A DNA stretch of 64,000 bases from Pseudomonas putida (GTDB taxonomy: Bacteria > Pseudomonadota > Gammaproteobacteria > Pseudomonadales > Pseudomonadaceae): contig NZ_CP026115.2 of assembly GCF_009883635.2 (NCBI RefSeq), forward strand, positions 5,022,001 through 5,086,000, read 5' to 3'. This document shows, piece after piece, positions 1-8,870 of the stretch. Under the pieces are notes generated by a model. The model did no database searches, was not told the DNA's origin, and saw only the letters and a list, made by a program, of their open reading frames with translations. Numbering within the stretch: position 1 is the first letter of the stretch; every line of letters starts with the position of its first letter. The position numbers and the translations under genes are program-made.

Positions 1-170
1 CGCGACTGCGCAGCTTCGGTGAGCATCTGCATGCTGCTGGCCTTGACCAGGTCCGAGCTGTGGTCCATGCGGTACAGTGAAAGGCCGACGAGCAGGGTGA
101 CGATGCCGGCGAGGCAGAGACCGGCGAGCAGGGTGATCTTCCACTGGATGGAAAGTTGTCGCAAAGGCAT
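1..170 (-). CDS. Methyl-accepting chemotaxis protein, N-terminal fragment (runs off the window)
   Basis: The reverse strand encodes a start at 170-168 followed by MPLRQLSIQWKITLLAG, a short basic segment and then a hydrophobic stretch at about residues 12-32. This is the usual first membrane segment of a bacterial chemoreceptor. The next residues (MDHSSDLVKASS) look like the start of a periplasmic sensor domain, possibly dCache. An AGGGA sequence lies about 10 bases upstream of the start. Only 56 codons are inside the window, so the signalling domain cannot be seen. The chemoreceptor call is an inference from the N-terminal pattern; another membrane sensor such as a histidine kinase is possible. 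Confidence 0.55.
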   Translation of the reverse strand, partial: MPLRQLSIQWKITLLAGLCLAGIVTLLVGLSLYRMDHSSDLVKASSMQMLTEAAQS

Positions 171-667
171 GGGGGTGAATCCCTTTTTCTGGCAGTAAGG
201 GTTTGGTGGTGGAGCTGAGAGGTGTTTGCCTTGGGGTTTTTGGCGCCTGGGAGATCGAGCGCCGCCCGCGCGGCGCATCGCGAGCTGCGCTCGCTCCTAC
301 GTTTATTTCTGGCCAGTAACGCCTGTGACAGGCGCGCGCGACCGCCTTGTTCGTACGACGCGGTCTCGTGCCATGCGCCAAGGCGTCCGCGCGCAAATCC
401 CACAGGAATGATTGGCCCGAAACAAACGTAGGAGCGAGCGCAGCTCGCGATGCGCCGCGCGGGCGGCGCTCGATCTCACAGGCACTGAAGACCTAAAGGC
501 AAGCACCTCTGAGCCTCCCCCTATATCGGCTCACGCCTATTTTTCTTTATTCAAACATTCAATTTAAAATTCCAGCGAAATACGCCGAAATATGGCGCTT
601 TTGACATCTCCCTCCCACTCCGTCAGAGTGCGCGGTTTTTGTCTGCCGTTACGAGGAACCCCAAACC
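171..667. other. Non-coding interval with REP-like inverted repeat
   Basis: No convincing gene lies between the chemoreceptor start and the antiporter gene. Short open frames here are read through the palindromic repeat and have no recognisable content. The right third (about 520-580) is AT-rich and probably holds the promoter of the downstream transporter gene. The main content is the long inverted repeat listed separately. Confidence 0.6.
251..477. repeat. Perfect 54-bp inverted repeat, REP/BIME-like
   Basis: Positions 251-304 and 424-477 are exact reverse complements over 54 bases, separated by a loop of 119 bases. Each arm contains the GC-rich core GCGAGCTGCGCTCGCTCCTA, which resembles the REP sequences common between P. 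putida genes. The loop is itself partly symmetric (CCTGTG near 321 and CACAGG near 402). A related core recurs at about 46064-46087. Such pairs usually act as mobile repeats handled by RAYT transposases, or as transcript-end structures. No RAYT gene is visible here. Confidence 0.85.
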
Positions 668-1987
668 ATGAACGCAGTGATCGCCGCCGTCGGCATCATG
701 CTCATACTCAGCCTGTCCCGCGTGCATGTGGTCATCGCCCTGATCATCGGCGCACTGGTCGGTGGCCTGGTCGGCGGGCTGGGCATCGAAGGCACGCTCA
801 AGGCCTTCAACGGTGGCCTCGGTGGCGGTGCCACGGTGGCACTTTCCTACGCGTTGCTCGGCGCCTTCGCCGTGGCCATTGCCAAGTCGGGCCTGGCCCA
901 TGCCCTGGCCGACCGCGCGCTGAACATGATCGACCGCCAGGGCCATGCCAACGGCGGCAAGGTCAAATGGCTGCTGATCGGCCTGATGCTGGTGGTGGCG
1001 GTGTCGTCGCAGAACATCCTGCCCATCCACATCGCCTTCATCCCGCTGCTGGTGCCGCCGTTGCTGTACGTGCTGACGCGCCTGCGCATCGACCGCCGGC
1101 TGATCGCCTGCGTGATCACCTTCGGCCTGATCACGCCGTACATGTTCCTGCCGGTGGGCTTTGGCAACATATTCCTCAACGAGATCCTGCTGGCCAACGT
1201 CGCCCGTGCCGGGGTCGATGTCAGCGGGGTCAATGTCACCCACGCCATGGCCATTCCGGCGGCCGGCATGTTCGTCGGCCTGCTGCTGGCGGTGTTCATC
1301 AGCTACCGCAAGAAGCGCGACTACGACCTGGCGCGCATCGAGCAGGTCGAGCAGGTCAGCGTGCAGTACAACCCGCTGACCCTGCTGGTGGCGGGGCTGG
1401 CAATCGCCGCGGCATTCATCGTGCAGCTGTGGCTGGACTCGATGATCATCGGCGCCATGGTCGGTTTCCTGATCTTCTCGCTGTCGGGCATCGTGCGCTG
1501 GAAAGACACCGACGACCTGTTCACCGAAGGCATGAAGATGATGGCCATGATCGGCTTCATCATGATCGCAGCGTCCGGCTTTGCCGATGTGATGAAAGCC
1601 ACCGGCGAGGTGCAGAGCCTGGTCGAGACCTCGGCGCAATGGATCGATCACAGCAAGGGCATTGGCGCCTTGCTGATGCTGCTGGTGGGGTTGCTGGTGA
1701 CCATGGGCATCGGTTCGTCGTTCTCGACGGTGCCGATCCTGGCGGCGATCTTCGTGCCGCTGTGCGTGCAACTGGGCTTCGACCCGCTGGCCACGGTGTG
1801 CATCGTCGGTACCGCAGGTGCCCTGGGCGACGCTGGCTCACCGGCGTCGGACTCGACCCTCGGCCCGACCTCGGGGCTGAACGTGGATGGCCAGCACCAT
1901 CACATCTGGGACACCGTGGTTCCGACCTTCCTCCACTACAACTTGCCGTTGCTGGCATTCGGTTGGCTGGCGGCAATGACCCTGTAA
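668..1987 (+). CDS. Na+/H+ antiporter family protein (COG2056/YuiF-like permease)
   Basis: A 439-residue polytopic inner-membrane protein with about ten to twelve hydrophobic segments and glycine-rich stretches ([14 protein letters not shown] near residue 25; [18 protein letters not shown] near residue 395). The pattern matches the Na+/H+ antiporter-related family that includes B. subtilis YuiF, members of which have been suggested to carry amino acids such as histidine. The ATG at 668 follows GAGGAA at a good distance, so I prefer it to the longer overlapping frame. The gene stands alone and meets the FecR-type gene tail to tail with only 4 bases between the stops. The transported substrate cannot be told from sequence. 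Confidence 0.8.
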   Translation: MNAVIAAVGIMLILSLSRVHVVIALIIGALVGGLVGGLGIEGTLKAFNGGLGGGATVALSYALLGAFAVAIAKSGLAHALADRALNMIDRQGHANGGKVKWLLIGLMLVVAVSSQNILPIHIAFIPLLVPPLLYVLTRLRIDRRLIACVITFGLITPYMFLPVGFGNIFLNEILLANVARAGVDVSGVNVTHAMAIPAAGMFVGLLLAVFISYRKKRDYDLARIEQVEQVSVQYNPLTLLVAGLAIAAAFIVQLWLDSMIIGAMVGFLIFSLSGIVRWKDTDDLFTEGMKMMAMIGFIMIAASGFADVMKATGEVQSLVETSAQWIDHSKGIGALLMLLVGLLVTMGIGSSFSTVPILAAIFVPLCVQLGFDPLATVCIVGTAGALGDAGSPASDSTLGPTSGLNVDGQHHHIWDTVVPTFLHYNLPLLAFGWLAAMTL

Positions 1988-1991
1988 GGCG

Positions 1992-3002
1992 TCAGCCCTT
2001 GTCGGGCGGTGGCGAGATGCTGTTGAGGACGGTGCTGCCGTCCTTGCTGCGGGTCAGGTAGATCGGCAGCACCTTGGGCAGGTTGTCCACCAGCCGCTCG
2101 ACTTCGCGGGTGTTGTAGATGCCGCTGATGCGAATGCGCCCGGTACCGGGGTCGGCCAGCAGCAGCGGGGCGTCCAGGTAGCGGTTGATCACCGGCAGGG
2201 CCTGTTCCAGGCTCAGGTTGTCGAGCACCAGCTTGCCGTTGCGCCAGGCCAGGCTGTTGTCGTAGTCGTCGTTCTCGGCCAGCTGCGGTTCGAAATCCCC
2301 CGTGTGGTAGCTGGCCTGCATGCCAGGGCCCAGGCGGTAGCCACCAGCACCGCCGTCGCTGCTGACCAGCACCGAACCCTGCACCAGCGTGACCTTGACC
2401 TGGTCCTGATACTTCCAGACATTGAACTGGGTACCGGTGACGCGGGTCTGGCCGCGGCCGGCGCGGACGATGAACGGGTGGCTGCTGTCGTGCTGCACCT
2501 TGAAGAAGGCTTCACCACGCTTGAGGGTGACCTGACGTTGGTCCTTGTAGTTGAGGTAGGTCAGCTCGGTATGCAGGTTGAGCTCGACCGTGCTGCCGTC
2601 GCTCAACTGCACGGTCCGCGTGTCATTGCCTGCTTCGAAATGCTGGTAGTGATTGGGCACCCAGCCTTGCTCCCAACCCACCCATCCGGCCAGCGGCAAC
2701 GCCAGCAGGACCAACGCCGCTGCCGACGCCAATGGCCGCCAGTTGCGTGCCCGTGGCGCGTGCCGTGCAGGTGGATTGAAGTCGATGACCGTGGCGGTGC
2801 GGGGCAACAGGTCGGCGGTTTGCCAGATTTCCAGCATCGCCTGGTATTCCTCGGCGTGACGCGGGTCGGCCGCCAGCCAGCGGGCGAACGCTTCACGTTC
2901 GACCTGCGTGCAATCGTCGGCGTGCAGGCGCATGCACCAGTGCGCGGCGGCATCGGTGATGGCTTCGTCTGGGCTGGGATTGAGGCGGTCTTGGTTCATC
3001 AT
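1992..3002 (-). CDS. FecR-family anti-sigma/iron-signalling regulator (orphan)
   Basis: A 336-residue protein with the FecR layout. The N-terminal domain of unknown function (about 10-60; AAHWCMRLHADD and ARWLAADPRHAEEY) is the cytoplasmic sigma-binding part. One transmembrane helix lies at about 90-112, followed by the periplasmic FecR domain (about 125-225; SDGSTVELNLHTELTY, RGEAFFKV) and a C-terminal STN-like segment (LDNLSLEQALPVINRYL). Family members relay a signal from a TonB receptor to an ECF sigma factor. Unusually, no ECF sigma gene lies upstream and no receptor gene downstream; the neighbours are an antiporter and an acyl-CoA dehydrogenase. GGAG precedes the tandem ATG starts. Confidence 0.9.
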   Translation of the reverse strand: MMNQDRLNPSPDEAITDAAAHWCMRLHADDCTQVEREAFARWLAADPRHAEEYQAMLEIWQTADLLPRTATVIDFNPPARHAPRARNWRPLASAAALVLLALPLAGWVGWEQGWVPNHYQHFEAGNDTRTVQLSDGSTVELNLHTELTYLNYKDQRQVTLKRGEAFFKVQHDSSHPFIVRAGRGQTRVTGTQFNVWKYQDQVKVTLVQGSVLVSSDGGAGGYRLGPGMQASYHTGDFEPQLAENDDYDNSLAWRNGKLVLDNLSLEQALPVINRYLDAPLLLADPGTGRIRISGIYNTREVERLVDNLPKVLPIYLTRSKDGSTVLNSISPPPDKG

Positions 3003-3124
3003 GGCTCCGGGTTTTGCGCATTCTACCCCTGCAAAGGGGCTCCCGAGAACCGAGGTAATGGCGAATGACTATCAGTTATGTGTGTTTTTCGTCGGTTGCG
3101 CAAGGGATTTCCAGCGTTTGAGAA

Positions 3125-3147
3125 CGCTTCGCGGCAAGCACGAAGCG
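3125..3147 (-). terminator. Possible hairpin terminator after the acyl-CoA dehydrogenase gene
   Basis: A 7-bp stem (CGCTTCG at 3125-3131 and CGAAGCG at 3141-3147) with a 9-base loop lies just downstream of the dehydrogenase stop on the reverse strand. There is no proper T run after it, so it may be only a weak or Rho-assisted end. Confidence 0.3.
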
Positions 3148-3160
3148 CTCCCTTGCCGCC

Positions 3161-4930
3161 TCAGAATTGCTCGGCCGTCATCGCGTACAGGCTGGCGCTA
3201 CCGGCGCGGATGCTGGCATCCAGGGCCAGGCTGCGCGGCAGCAAGCGCTGGAAGAAGAACGCCGCACAGGCCAGCTTGGCGCCATGGAAGGCCGGGTCTT
3301 CGGCGTGCCTGGCCTGGGCCACCGCCGCCATGCGCGCCCACATGTAGGCATAGGCGGTCAGGCCGAACAGGTGCAGGTATTCCACCGCCACGGCGTTGAC
3401 CAGGTTGGCGTCCTCGCGTGCTCGTGTGCGCAGCCATTCGCTGGTGGCTTCCAGGCGTGCCAGGCTGGCCTGCAAGGCTTCGCGGTGCAGCGGTGCCCCG
3501 GCGCTGAAGGCCCGCACTTCAGCCGCAAAACAGGCCAGGGCCTGGCCACCATCGGCCAGTACCTTGCGCCCGAGCAGGTCAAGGGCCTGGATGCCGTTGG
3601 TGCCTTCGTAGATTTGCGCGATGCGCACGTCGCGCACGCGCTGCTCCTGGCCCCACTCACGGATGTAGCCATGGCCACCGTACACCTGCTGGCCGAGTAC
3701 GCAGCTTTCCAGGCCGTTGTCGGTGAAGAACGCCTTGGCCACCGGGGTCAGCAGCGCGACCAGGCGCTGGGCATGCTCGCGCTCACCACCGTCCTCGGCG
3801 TAGCGCGCCAGGTCCAGCTGCTGGCCGACATAGGCGGCGAAGGCGCGGCCGCCTTCGGTGAGGGCGCGCATGGTCAGCAGCATGCGCCTTACATCGCCAT
3901 GTTCGATGATCGGGTCGGCGGCTTTCTCTGACGCCTTTGGGCCGCTGGCGGCGCGGCTTTGCAGGCGCTCGTTGGCGTAGCGTGCGGCGCTCTGGTACGA
4001 CGCTTCGGCGCAGCCGATGCCCTGGATGCCGATGGACAGGCGCTCGTAGTTCATCATGGTGAACATCGCCGCCAGGCCCTTGTTCGGCTCACCGACCAGG
4101 TGACCGCTGGCGCCATCGAAGTTCATCACGCAGGTGGCCGAGGCCTTGATGCCCATCTTGTGTTCGATCGAACCACAGTGCGCGGCGTTGCGCGGGCCGA
4201 GGCTGCCGTCGGCCTCGACCTGGTATTTGGGCACGAGGAACAACGAAATGCCCTTGGCCCCGGCAGGGGCGTCCGGCAGCTTGGCCAGCACCAGATGGAC
4301 GATGTTCTCGGTCAGGTCCTGCTCGCCACCGGTGATGAAAATCTTGCTGCCGCTGATGCGATAGCTGCCGTCGGCCTGGGGTTCGGCGCGGCTGCGGATC
4401 AGCCCCAGGTCGGTGCCGGCGTGGGGCTCTGTCAGGCACATGGTGCCGGCCCAGCGGCCTTCGTACAGCGGTGGCAGGTAGGTGGTCTTGAGTGCTTCGC
4501 TGGCATGGGCATCGATGGCCAGGCAGCTGCCGGCGCTCAGCGCCGAATAGAGGCTGAAGCTGCAGTCGGCGGCGTAGAGCATCTCTTCGAACAGCACACC
4601 CAGCATCTTCGGCATGCCCATGCCGCCATACTCGGGGTTACCGCCCAGGCCCACCCAACCGCCTTCGCGGTAGGTGCGCCAGGCGTCGCGAAAGCCGTCC
4701 GCAGTGGTGACGTTGCCGGCGTCGAAGTGCACGCCTTGCTCATCGCCGTTGCGGCTGAGCGGGGCGATCAACTGGCTGGTGACCTTGGCGGCCTCCTCAA
4801 GAATGGCATCGGCGGTTTCAGCGTCGACACGCTCGGCCAGGGCGGGCAGGCGCGCCCACAGGGCAGGGCCCTGGAACACGTCATGGAGGATGAAGCGCAT
4901 GTCGCGCAATGGAGCGGTGTAGTCGGTCAT
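3161..4930 (-). CDS. Acyl-CoA dehydrogenase, large DmdC-like type
   Basis: A 589-residue flavoprotein with the full acyl-CoA dehydrogenase fold: N-terminal helical domain, middle beta domain (MCLTEPHAGTDLG and the FITGGEQDL region), and C-terminal FAD-binding helices (QVYGGHGYIREWGQEQ; RIAQIYEGTNGIQALDLLGRK). A C-terminal extension of about 120 residues marks the long subfamily often annotated as 3-methylmercaptopropionyl-CoA dehydrogenase. It should oxidise an acyl-CoA to the 2-enoyl-CoA and pass electrons to ETF. It lies 18 bases downstream of an acyl-CoA ligase gene, so the two are probably co-transcribed. A close paralogue is at 27881-29647. The DmdC name reflects family membership; the true substrate is probably an ordinary short or medium acyl-CoA. 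Confidence 0.92.
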   Translation of the reverse strand: MTDYTAPLRDMRFILHDVFQGPALWARLPALAERVDAETADAILEEAAKVTSQLIAPLSRNGDEQGVHFDAGNVTTADGFRDAWRTYREGGWVGLGGNPEYGGMGMPKMLGVLFEEMLYAADCSFSLYSALSAGSCLAIDAHASEALKTTYLPPLYEGRWAGTMCLTEPHAGTDLGLIRSRAEPQADGSYRISGSKIFITGGEQDLTENIVHLVLAKLPDAPAGAKGISLFLVPKYQVEADGSLGPRNAAHCGSIEHKMGIKASATCVMNFDGASGHLVGEPNKGLAAMFTMMNYERLSIGIQGIGCAEASYQSAARYANERLQSRAASGPKASEKAADPIIEHGDVRRMLLTMRALTEGGRAFAAYVGQQLDLARYAEDGGEREHAQRLVALLTPVAKAFFTDNGLESCVLGQQVYGGHGYIREWGQEQRVRDVRIAQIYEGTNGIQALDLLGRKVLADGGQALACFAAEVRAFSAGAPLHREALQASLARLEATSEWLRTRAREDANLVNAVAVEYLHLFGLTAYAYMWARMAAVAQARHAEDPAFHGAKLACAAFFFQRLLPRSLALDASIRAGSASLYAMTAEQF

Positions 4931-4948
4931 GTCAGGCTCGATAACGGT

Positions 4949-6571
4949 TCACAGGGCCTTGGCGCGGTCGCGCAGGACGTATTTCTGGATCTTGCCGGTG
5001 GACGTCTTGGGCAGCTCGCCGAAGACCACGGTCTTGGGCACCTTGAAGCCGGCCAGGTGTTCGCGGCACCAGCTGATGATGTCGCTCTCGCGGGTCTGCT
5101 CGTGGCCGGGCTTGAGGGCGACGAAGGCGCAGGGCGTTTCGCCCCATTTGTCGTCGGCGCGGGCGACCACGGCGGCTTCGAGTACGGCGTGGTGCTTGTA
5201 CAGGGTGTCTTCGACTTCGATGGTCGAGATGTTCTCGCCGCCGGAAATGATGATGTCCTTGAGCCGGTCCTTGATCTCGACATAGCCATCGGCGTGCCAC
5301 ACGGCCAGGTCGCCGGTGTGGAACCAGCCACCGCGGAAGGCCTCGGCGGTGGCTTCGGGATTTTTCAGGTAGCCCTTCATCACCGTGTTGCCGCGCATGA
5401 AGATCTCGCCCAGGGTGTTGCCGTCTTGCGGTACCGGCTGCAGGGTCTGCGGGTCGGCGACCATCAGACCGTCGAGGGTGGGATAGCGCACGCCCTGACG
5501 CGACTTGATCCGCGCCCGCTCCTCCAACGGCAGTTCGTCCCATTCGTCATGCCAGGCACAGACGGTGACCGGCCCGTAGACTTCGGTCAGGCCATAGGTG
5601 TGGGTGACCCGGATGCCCATCTGCTCGACCGCACCGATGACCTTGGCCGGTGGTGCGGCGCCGGCGACCATGGCTTGCACCGGATGTTCGATGGCGGCCT
5701 TGGCGGCTTCGGGCATGTTGACCAGGGCGTTGAGAACGATGGGCGCGCCGCACAGGTGGCTGACCCGGTGCTCGCGGATCAGGGTGAGGATCTTCTGCGG
5801 GTCGACCCGGCGCAGGAACACGTGGGTGCCGGCCAGCGCGGTGATGGTCCAGGGGTAGCACCAGCCGTTGCAGTGGAACATCGGCAAGGTCCACAGGTAC
5901 ACCGGGCGGTGGCCCATGGCCCAGGTCATCTGATTGCCGATGGCGTTCAGGTAGGCACCACGGTGGTGATAGACCACGCCCTTGGGGTTGCCGGTGGTGC
6001 CCGAGGTGTAGTTCAGCGAAATCGCCTGCCATTCATCCTCGGGCCATTCCCAGGCAAAGTCCGGGTCGCCTTCGGCCAGCAGGGCTTCATAGTCGAGGTC
6101 GCTGACCGCACGGCCTTCGCCGTATTCGGGGTCATCCACATCGACCACCAGCGGCGGGTGTTCGAGCAAGGCCAGGGCCGCAGCGATCACTCCGTGGAAC
6201 TCGCGGTCGGTGATCAGCACCTTGGCCTCGCCGTGCTGCAGCATGAAGGCGATGGCTTCGGCGTCCAGGCGCACGTTGAGGGTGTTGAGCACGGCGCCGA
6301 TCATCGGCACGCCGAAGTGCGCTTCGAGCATGGCCGGAATGTTCGGCAGCATCACCGCCACCGTGTCGCTGCGGCCGACACCACGCCCGGCAAGGGCGCT
6401 GGCCAGGCGCCGGCAGCGCTGGTAGGTCTCGCGCCAGTCGCGGCGAATGGCGCCGTGGATCACGGCCGGGTAATCGCCGTACACGGCGGCGGTGCGTTCG
6501 ATGAAGCTCAGCGGGGTGAGGGCGACGTGGTTGACGGCAGCGGGCATCAGGCCCTGGGCGAAGATCGACAT
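4949..6571 (-). CDS. AMP-forming acyl-CoA synthetase (medium-chain/DmdB-like)
   Basis: A 540-residue ANL-family ligase that activates a carboxylic acid to its CoA thioester through an acyl-adenylate. Visible motifs are the P-loop-like YTSGTTGNPKGV (about 180), HTYGLTEVYGP (about 310), HTGDLAVWHADGY (about 420), and KDIIISGGENIS with the terminal Lys in STGKIQKYVL. I place the start at 6571 (MSIFAQGL) rather than at the longer frame reaching 6955, because that is the family N terminus and CAGGATT precedes it. It is followed at 18 bases by the acyl-CoA dehydrogenase gene, giving a two-step activation and oxidation unit. A divergent two-component system upstream is the likely regulator. Confidence 0.92.
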   Translation of the reverse strand: MSIFAQGLMPAAVNHVALTPLSFIERTAAVYGDYPAVIHGAIRRDWRETYQRCRRLASALAGRGVGRSDTVAVMLPNIPAMLEAHFGVPMIGAVLNTLNVRLDAEAIAFMLQHGEAKVLITDREFHGVIAAALALLEHPPLVVDVDDPEYGEGRAVSDLDYEALLAEGDPDFAWEWPEDEWQAISLNYTSGTTGNPKGVVYHHRGAYLNAIGNQMTWAMGHRPVYLWTLPMFHCNGWCYPWTITALAGTHVFLRRVDPQKILTLIREHRVSHLCGAPIVLNALVNMPEAAKAAIEHPVQAMVAGAAPPAKVIGAVEQMGIRVTHTYGLTEVYGPVTVCAWHDEWDELPLEERARIKSRQGVRYPTLDGLMVADPQTLQPVPQDGNTLGEIFMRGNTVMKGYLKNPEATAEAFRGGWFHTGDLAVWHADGYVEIKDRLKDIIISGGENISTIEVEDTLYKHHAVLEAAVVARADDKWGETPCAFVALKPGHEQTRESDIISWCREHLAGFKVPKTVVFGELPKTSTGKIQKYVLRDRAKAL

Positions 6572-6721
6572 ACGGTAATCCTGTAGGGGAGGCAGACGCA
6601 GGTTGTGCGTGTGGCCCCCCGGTGGCTGATTGTTAGCTCTGATCAGGGTGCGGGCAGCGCGCCGATGGCCGCTTGCCCCTGTCGCAGTTTTACGCGAACC
6701 GCTATCGTAGATGGAATATCG

Positions 6722-6747
6722 ACTATAGCAATATAGTAAAACTACTA
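6722..6747. promoter_or_regulatory. Overlapping inverted repeats in the divergent ligase/kinase promoter region
   Basis: Within an AT-rich patch just before the histidine kinase gene, ACTATA (6722-6727) and TATAGT (6732-6737) form a perfect inverted repeat with a 4-base spacer. The overlapping TAGTA (6734-6738) and TACTA (6743-6747) form a second one, also with a 4-base spacer. Position between divergent genes and dyad symmetry suggest a regulator site, perhaps for the neighbouring response regulator. This is inference only. Confidence 0.4.
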
Positions 6748-6765
6748 GATTAAAGAGCGCCGACA

Positions 6766-8172
6766 GTGGATCAGACCCTTTCACCCTTGCTCGCCAAGGA
6801 CCCACAACCCAGTGTGCTGCTGGCTGCCGATGCCAGCGTACTGGCAAGCAACCCGGCCCTGCAGGCGTTGATCGGCGCGGGCGCCACGCTGGGCGACTGG
6901 CTGCCGAGCAATGCCGCGGCGCTGGTGCGAGCCTGCCTGCGCCAGCACCGGGCAATCGCCGATGTGGAAAAACAGGTCGGCGAACGCATTCTGCTGTGGA
7001 CCTTCATTCCCGATGACCAGGGCCAGTGGGTGCTGGCACGCTGTCGCGATGCCAGCGAAGAGCGCCAGGGCGCCCGTGAGGCCAGCCGCGCCCGGCGCCT
7101 TTATCGGCTGATCATCGAGAACACCACCGACCTCATTTCCCGGCACAGCCCGGACGGCCGCTTTCTCGACGCCTCGCCGGCTGCCTACCGCCTGCTTGGC
7201 CTATGGCCGGAGCAACTGCGCGGCATGCCGGTGCGGGCGCTGCTGCACCCGCGCGAGCGGCGCCAGGTACTACGCCAGGCCGCCGCCGCCCTGGATCAGG
7301 ACGGTTACCACACCACGACCTGTCGTGTTCGCCATGCCAGCGGCGCCTATCGCTGGTTCGAGATCGCCAGCCGGGCGATCCGCGAGACCTACACGGGCGC
7401 CGTGGTGGAAGTGGTCAGCGTGTCGCGTGACATCACCCTGCGCATCGAGGCCCAGGAGAACCTGGCCCACAGCGCCCGGCTCGCCACCCTGGGCGAACTG
7501 GCGTCGGGGATCGCCCACGAGATGAATCAGCCGCTGGCGGCGGTGGTCAACTATGCCAATGCCAGCCAACGCTACCTGCAAGGCCTGGAGCGCGACCCGC
7601 AGGCGCGTGAGCGGGTCGGCCAGGGCCTGCAACGCATCACCGAGCAGGCGACCCACGCCGCCGAGGTGATTCGCCGCCTGCGTGCGTTCCTGCGCAAGGG
7701 GCCGCGGCGTCTGCAGGCGGTGGAAGTGGCCGAAGTCGCGGCCGAAGCCATGCGCCTGTGCGCCTGGGAGGCCGCACGTGATCAGGTCACTGTCGAACTG
7801 CGCCTCAGCGGGCAATTGCCGGCGGTGTTCGCCGACCGGGTATTGCTCGAACAAGTGCTGCTCAACCTGCTGCGCAATGCCATCGAGGCCAACCGCGAGC
7901 AGCATGGCGCGCAGCCGTCACGTATCCTGCTCGGCGCCGCGCGCGAGGGCGATGGGGTGCTGATCGAGGTCGCCGACCAGGGGCCGGGCGTGGCTGCCGA
8001 GCGCCTGGATGAGATCTTCACCCCGTTCAGTACCAGCAAGGCCGATGGCCTGGGCCTGGGCCTGAGCATGAGCCGCAGCCTGATCGAAGGGTTTGGCGGC
8101 AGCCTCTGGGCGCGTGCGGGTGAGGTGGGCGGGTTGGTGTTGTGCTGCCGCCTGGCAGTGAACCGGGGATAA
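6766..8172 (+). CDS. PAS-domain sensor histidine kinase (FixL/DctB-like)
   Basis: A 468-residue soluble kinase. It has a degenerate PAS-like N-terminal region (about 10-95), a clear PAS domain with PAC (about 112-230, FLDASPAAYRLLG to SVSRDITLRIEAQ), the HisKA dimerisation helix with phospho-acceptor His251 (GIAHEMNQPLAA), and an HATPase_c domain with N box (LLNLLRNAIEAN), G1 (VADQGPGV), F (FTPFSTSK) and G2 (GLGLGLSMSRSL). There is no transmembrane segment, so the signal is probably cytosolic. The start is GTG at 6766. It is followed 12 bases later by a FixJ-type regulator gene and transcribed away from the acyl-CoA ligase gene, which suggests control of that operon. Confidence 0.9.
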   Translation: MDQTLSPLLAKDPQPSVLLAADASVLASNPALQALIGAGATLGDWLPSNAAALVRACLRQHRAIADVEKQVGERILLWTFIPDDQGQWVLARCRDASEERQGAREASRARRLYRLIIENTTDLISRHSPDGRFLDASPAAYRLLGLWPEQLRGMPVRALLHPRERRQVLRQAAAALDQDGYHTTTCRVRHASGAYRWFEIASRAIRETYTGAVVEVVSVSRDITLRIEAQENLAHSARLATLGELASGIAHEMNQPLAAVVNYANASQRYLQGLERDPQARERVGQGLQRITEQATHAAEVIRRLRAFLRKGPRRLQAVEVAEVAAEAMRLCAWEAARDQVTVELRLSGQLPAVFADRVLLEQVLLNLLRNAIEANREQHGAQPSRILLGAAREGDGVLIEVADQGPGVAAERLDEIFTPFSTSKADGLGLGLSMSRSLIEGFGGSLWARAGEVGGLVLCCRLAVNRG

Positions 8173-8184
8173 GGAGAGAGCAGG

Positions 8185-8814
8185 GTGCTAGCGAAGGTGT
8201 ATGTGGTCGACGACGACCAGGGCATGCGTGATTCGACGGTGTGGTTGCTGGAATCGGTTGGCCTGCAGGGCGTGCCGTTCGCCAGCGGCCAGGCGTTTCT
8301 CGAGGCCTGTGTGGACGATGGGCCGGCCTGCGTGCTGCTCGATGTGCGCATGCCCGGGCTGGGTGGCATGGCGGTGCAGCAGGCCCTGCGCGAGCGCGGC
8401 CTGCAGATCCCGGTGATTTTCGTCAGCGGCCATGCCGACGTGCCGATCGTGGTACGGGCGTTCAAGGCCGGGGCGAGCGACTTCATCGAAAAACCCTACA
8501 GTGACCAGCTGCTGCTCGACAGCGTGCAGGCGGCACTGGAGCGGGCAGGGCAGGCACGTCAGGACGACCTGGTGCTGGCCGCGGTGCAGGCACGCGTGGA
8601 TGCCCTCACACCCCGTGAGCGCGACGTGTTCGTGCCGCTGGCCCAAGGCTTGAACAACCGCGAGATTGCCGAGCGCCTGGGCATCAGCGTGAAGACCGTG
8701 GACCTCTACCGGGGGCGGGTGATGAAGCGCCTGCAGGCCGGCAGCCTGGCCGAACTGGTGGGCATGGCGATTGCCTGCGGGGCCGTGCAGGCGCTGGGTT
8801 TGCGCGCCCTGTGA
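8185..8814 (+). CDS. Response regulator, REC plus LuxR-type HTH (FixJ/NarL-like)
   Basis: A 209-residue response regulator. The receiver domain (about 1-118) has the acidic pair in VVDDD, phospho-acceptor Asp53 (LLDVRMPG), the conserved Ser/Thr (VSGHADV) and Lys (IEKPYSD). The C-terminal GerE/LuxR helix-turn-helix (about 140-200; LTPRERDVFVPLAQGLNNREIAERLGISVKTV is split here by domain) binds DNA. The GTG start at 8185 follows AAGGAGAG. It forms an operon with the kinase upstream and is probably its partner. A short stem (TGAAACG at 8812-8818 with CGTTTCA at 8833-8839) follows the stop and may help to end the transcript. Confidence 0.92.
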   Translation: MLAKVYVVDDDQGMRDSTVWLLESVGLQGVPFASGQAFLEACVDDGPACVLLDVRMPGLGGMAVQQALRERGLQIPVIFVSGHADVPIVVRAFKAGASDFIEKPYSDQLLLDSVQAALERAGQARQDDLVLAAVQARVDALTPRERDVFVPLAQGLNNREIAERLGISVKTVDLYRGRVMKRLQAGSLAELVGMAIACGAVQALGLRAL

Positions 8815-8870
8815 AACGTCGCCGGCAACGGCCGTTTCATGAATATTTGCATAGCCCCCTAATCAAAGCT

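Noticed and set aside
222..506. Short open frames across the first inverted repeat
   Set aside because: They translate the palindrome itself; both strands give the same artefactual peptide, and no ribosome site is present.
3055..3073. Possible Fur box upstream of the FecR-type gene
   Set aside because: Only about 10 of 19 bases match the Fur consensus on the relevant strand. It is suggestive given the FecR call, but too weak to list as a site.
3959..6586. Very long open frame (875 codons) on the plus strand
   Set aside because: It lies opposite the acyl-CoA dehydrogenase and ligase genes, whose family motifs are clear on the minus strand. High GC produces long antisense frames, and its product has no family features.
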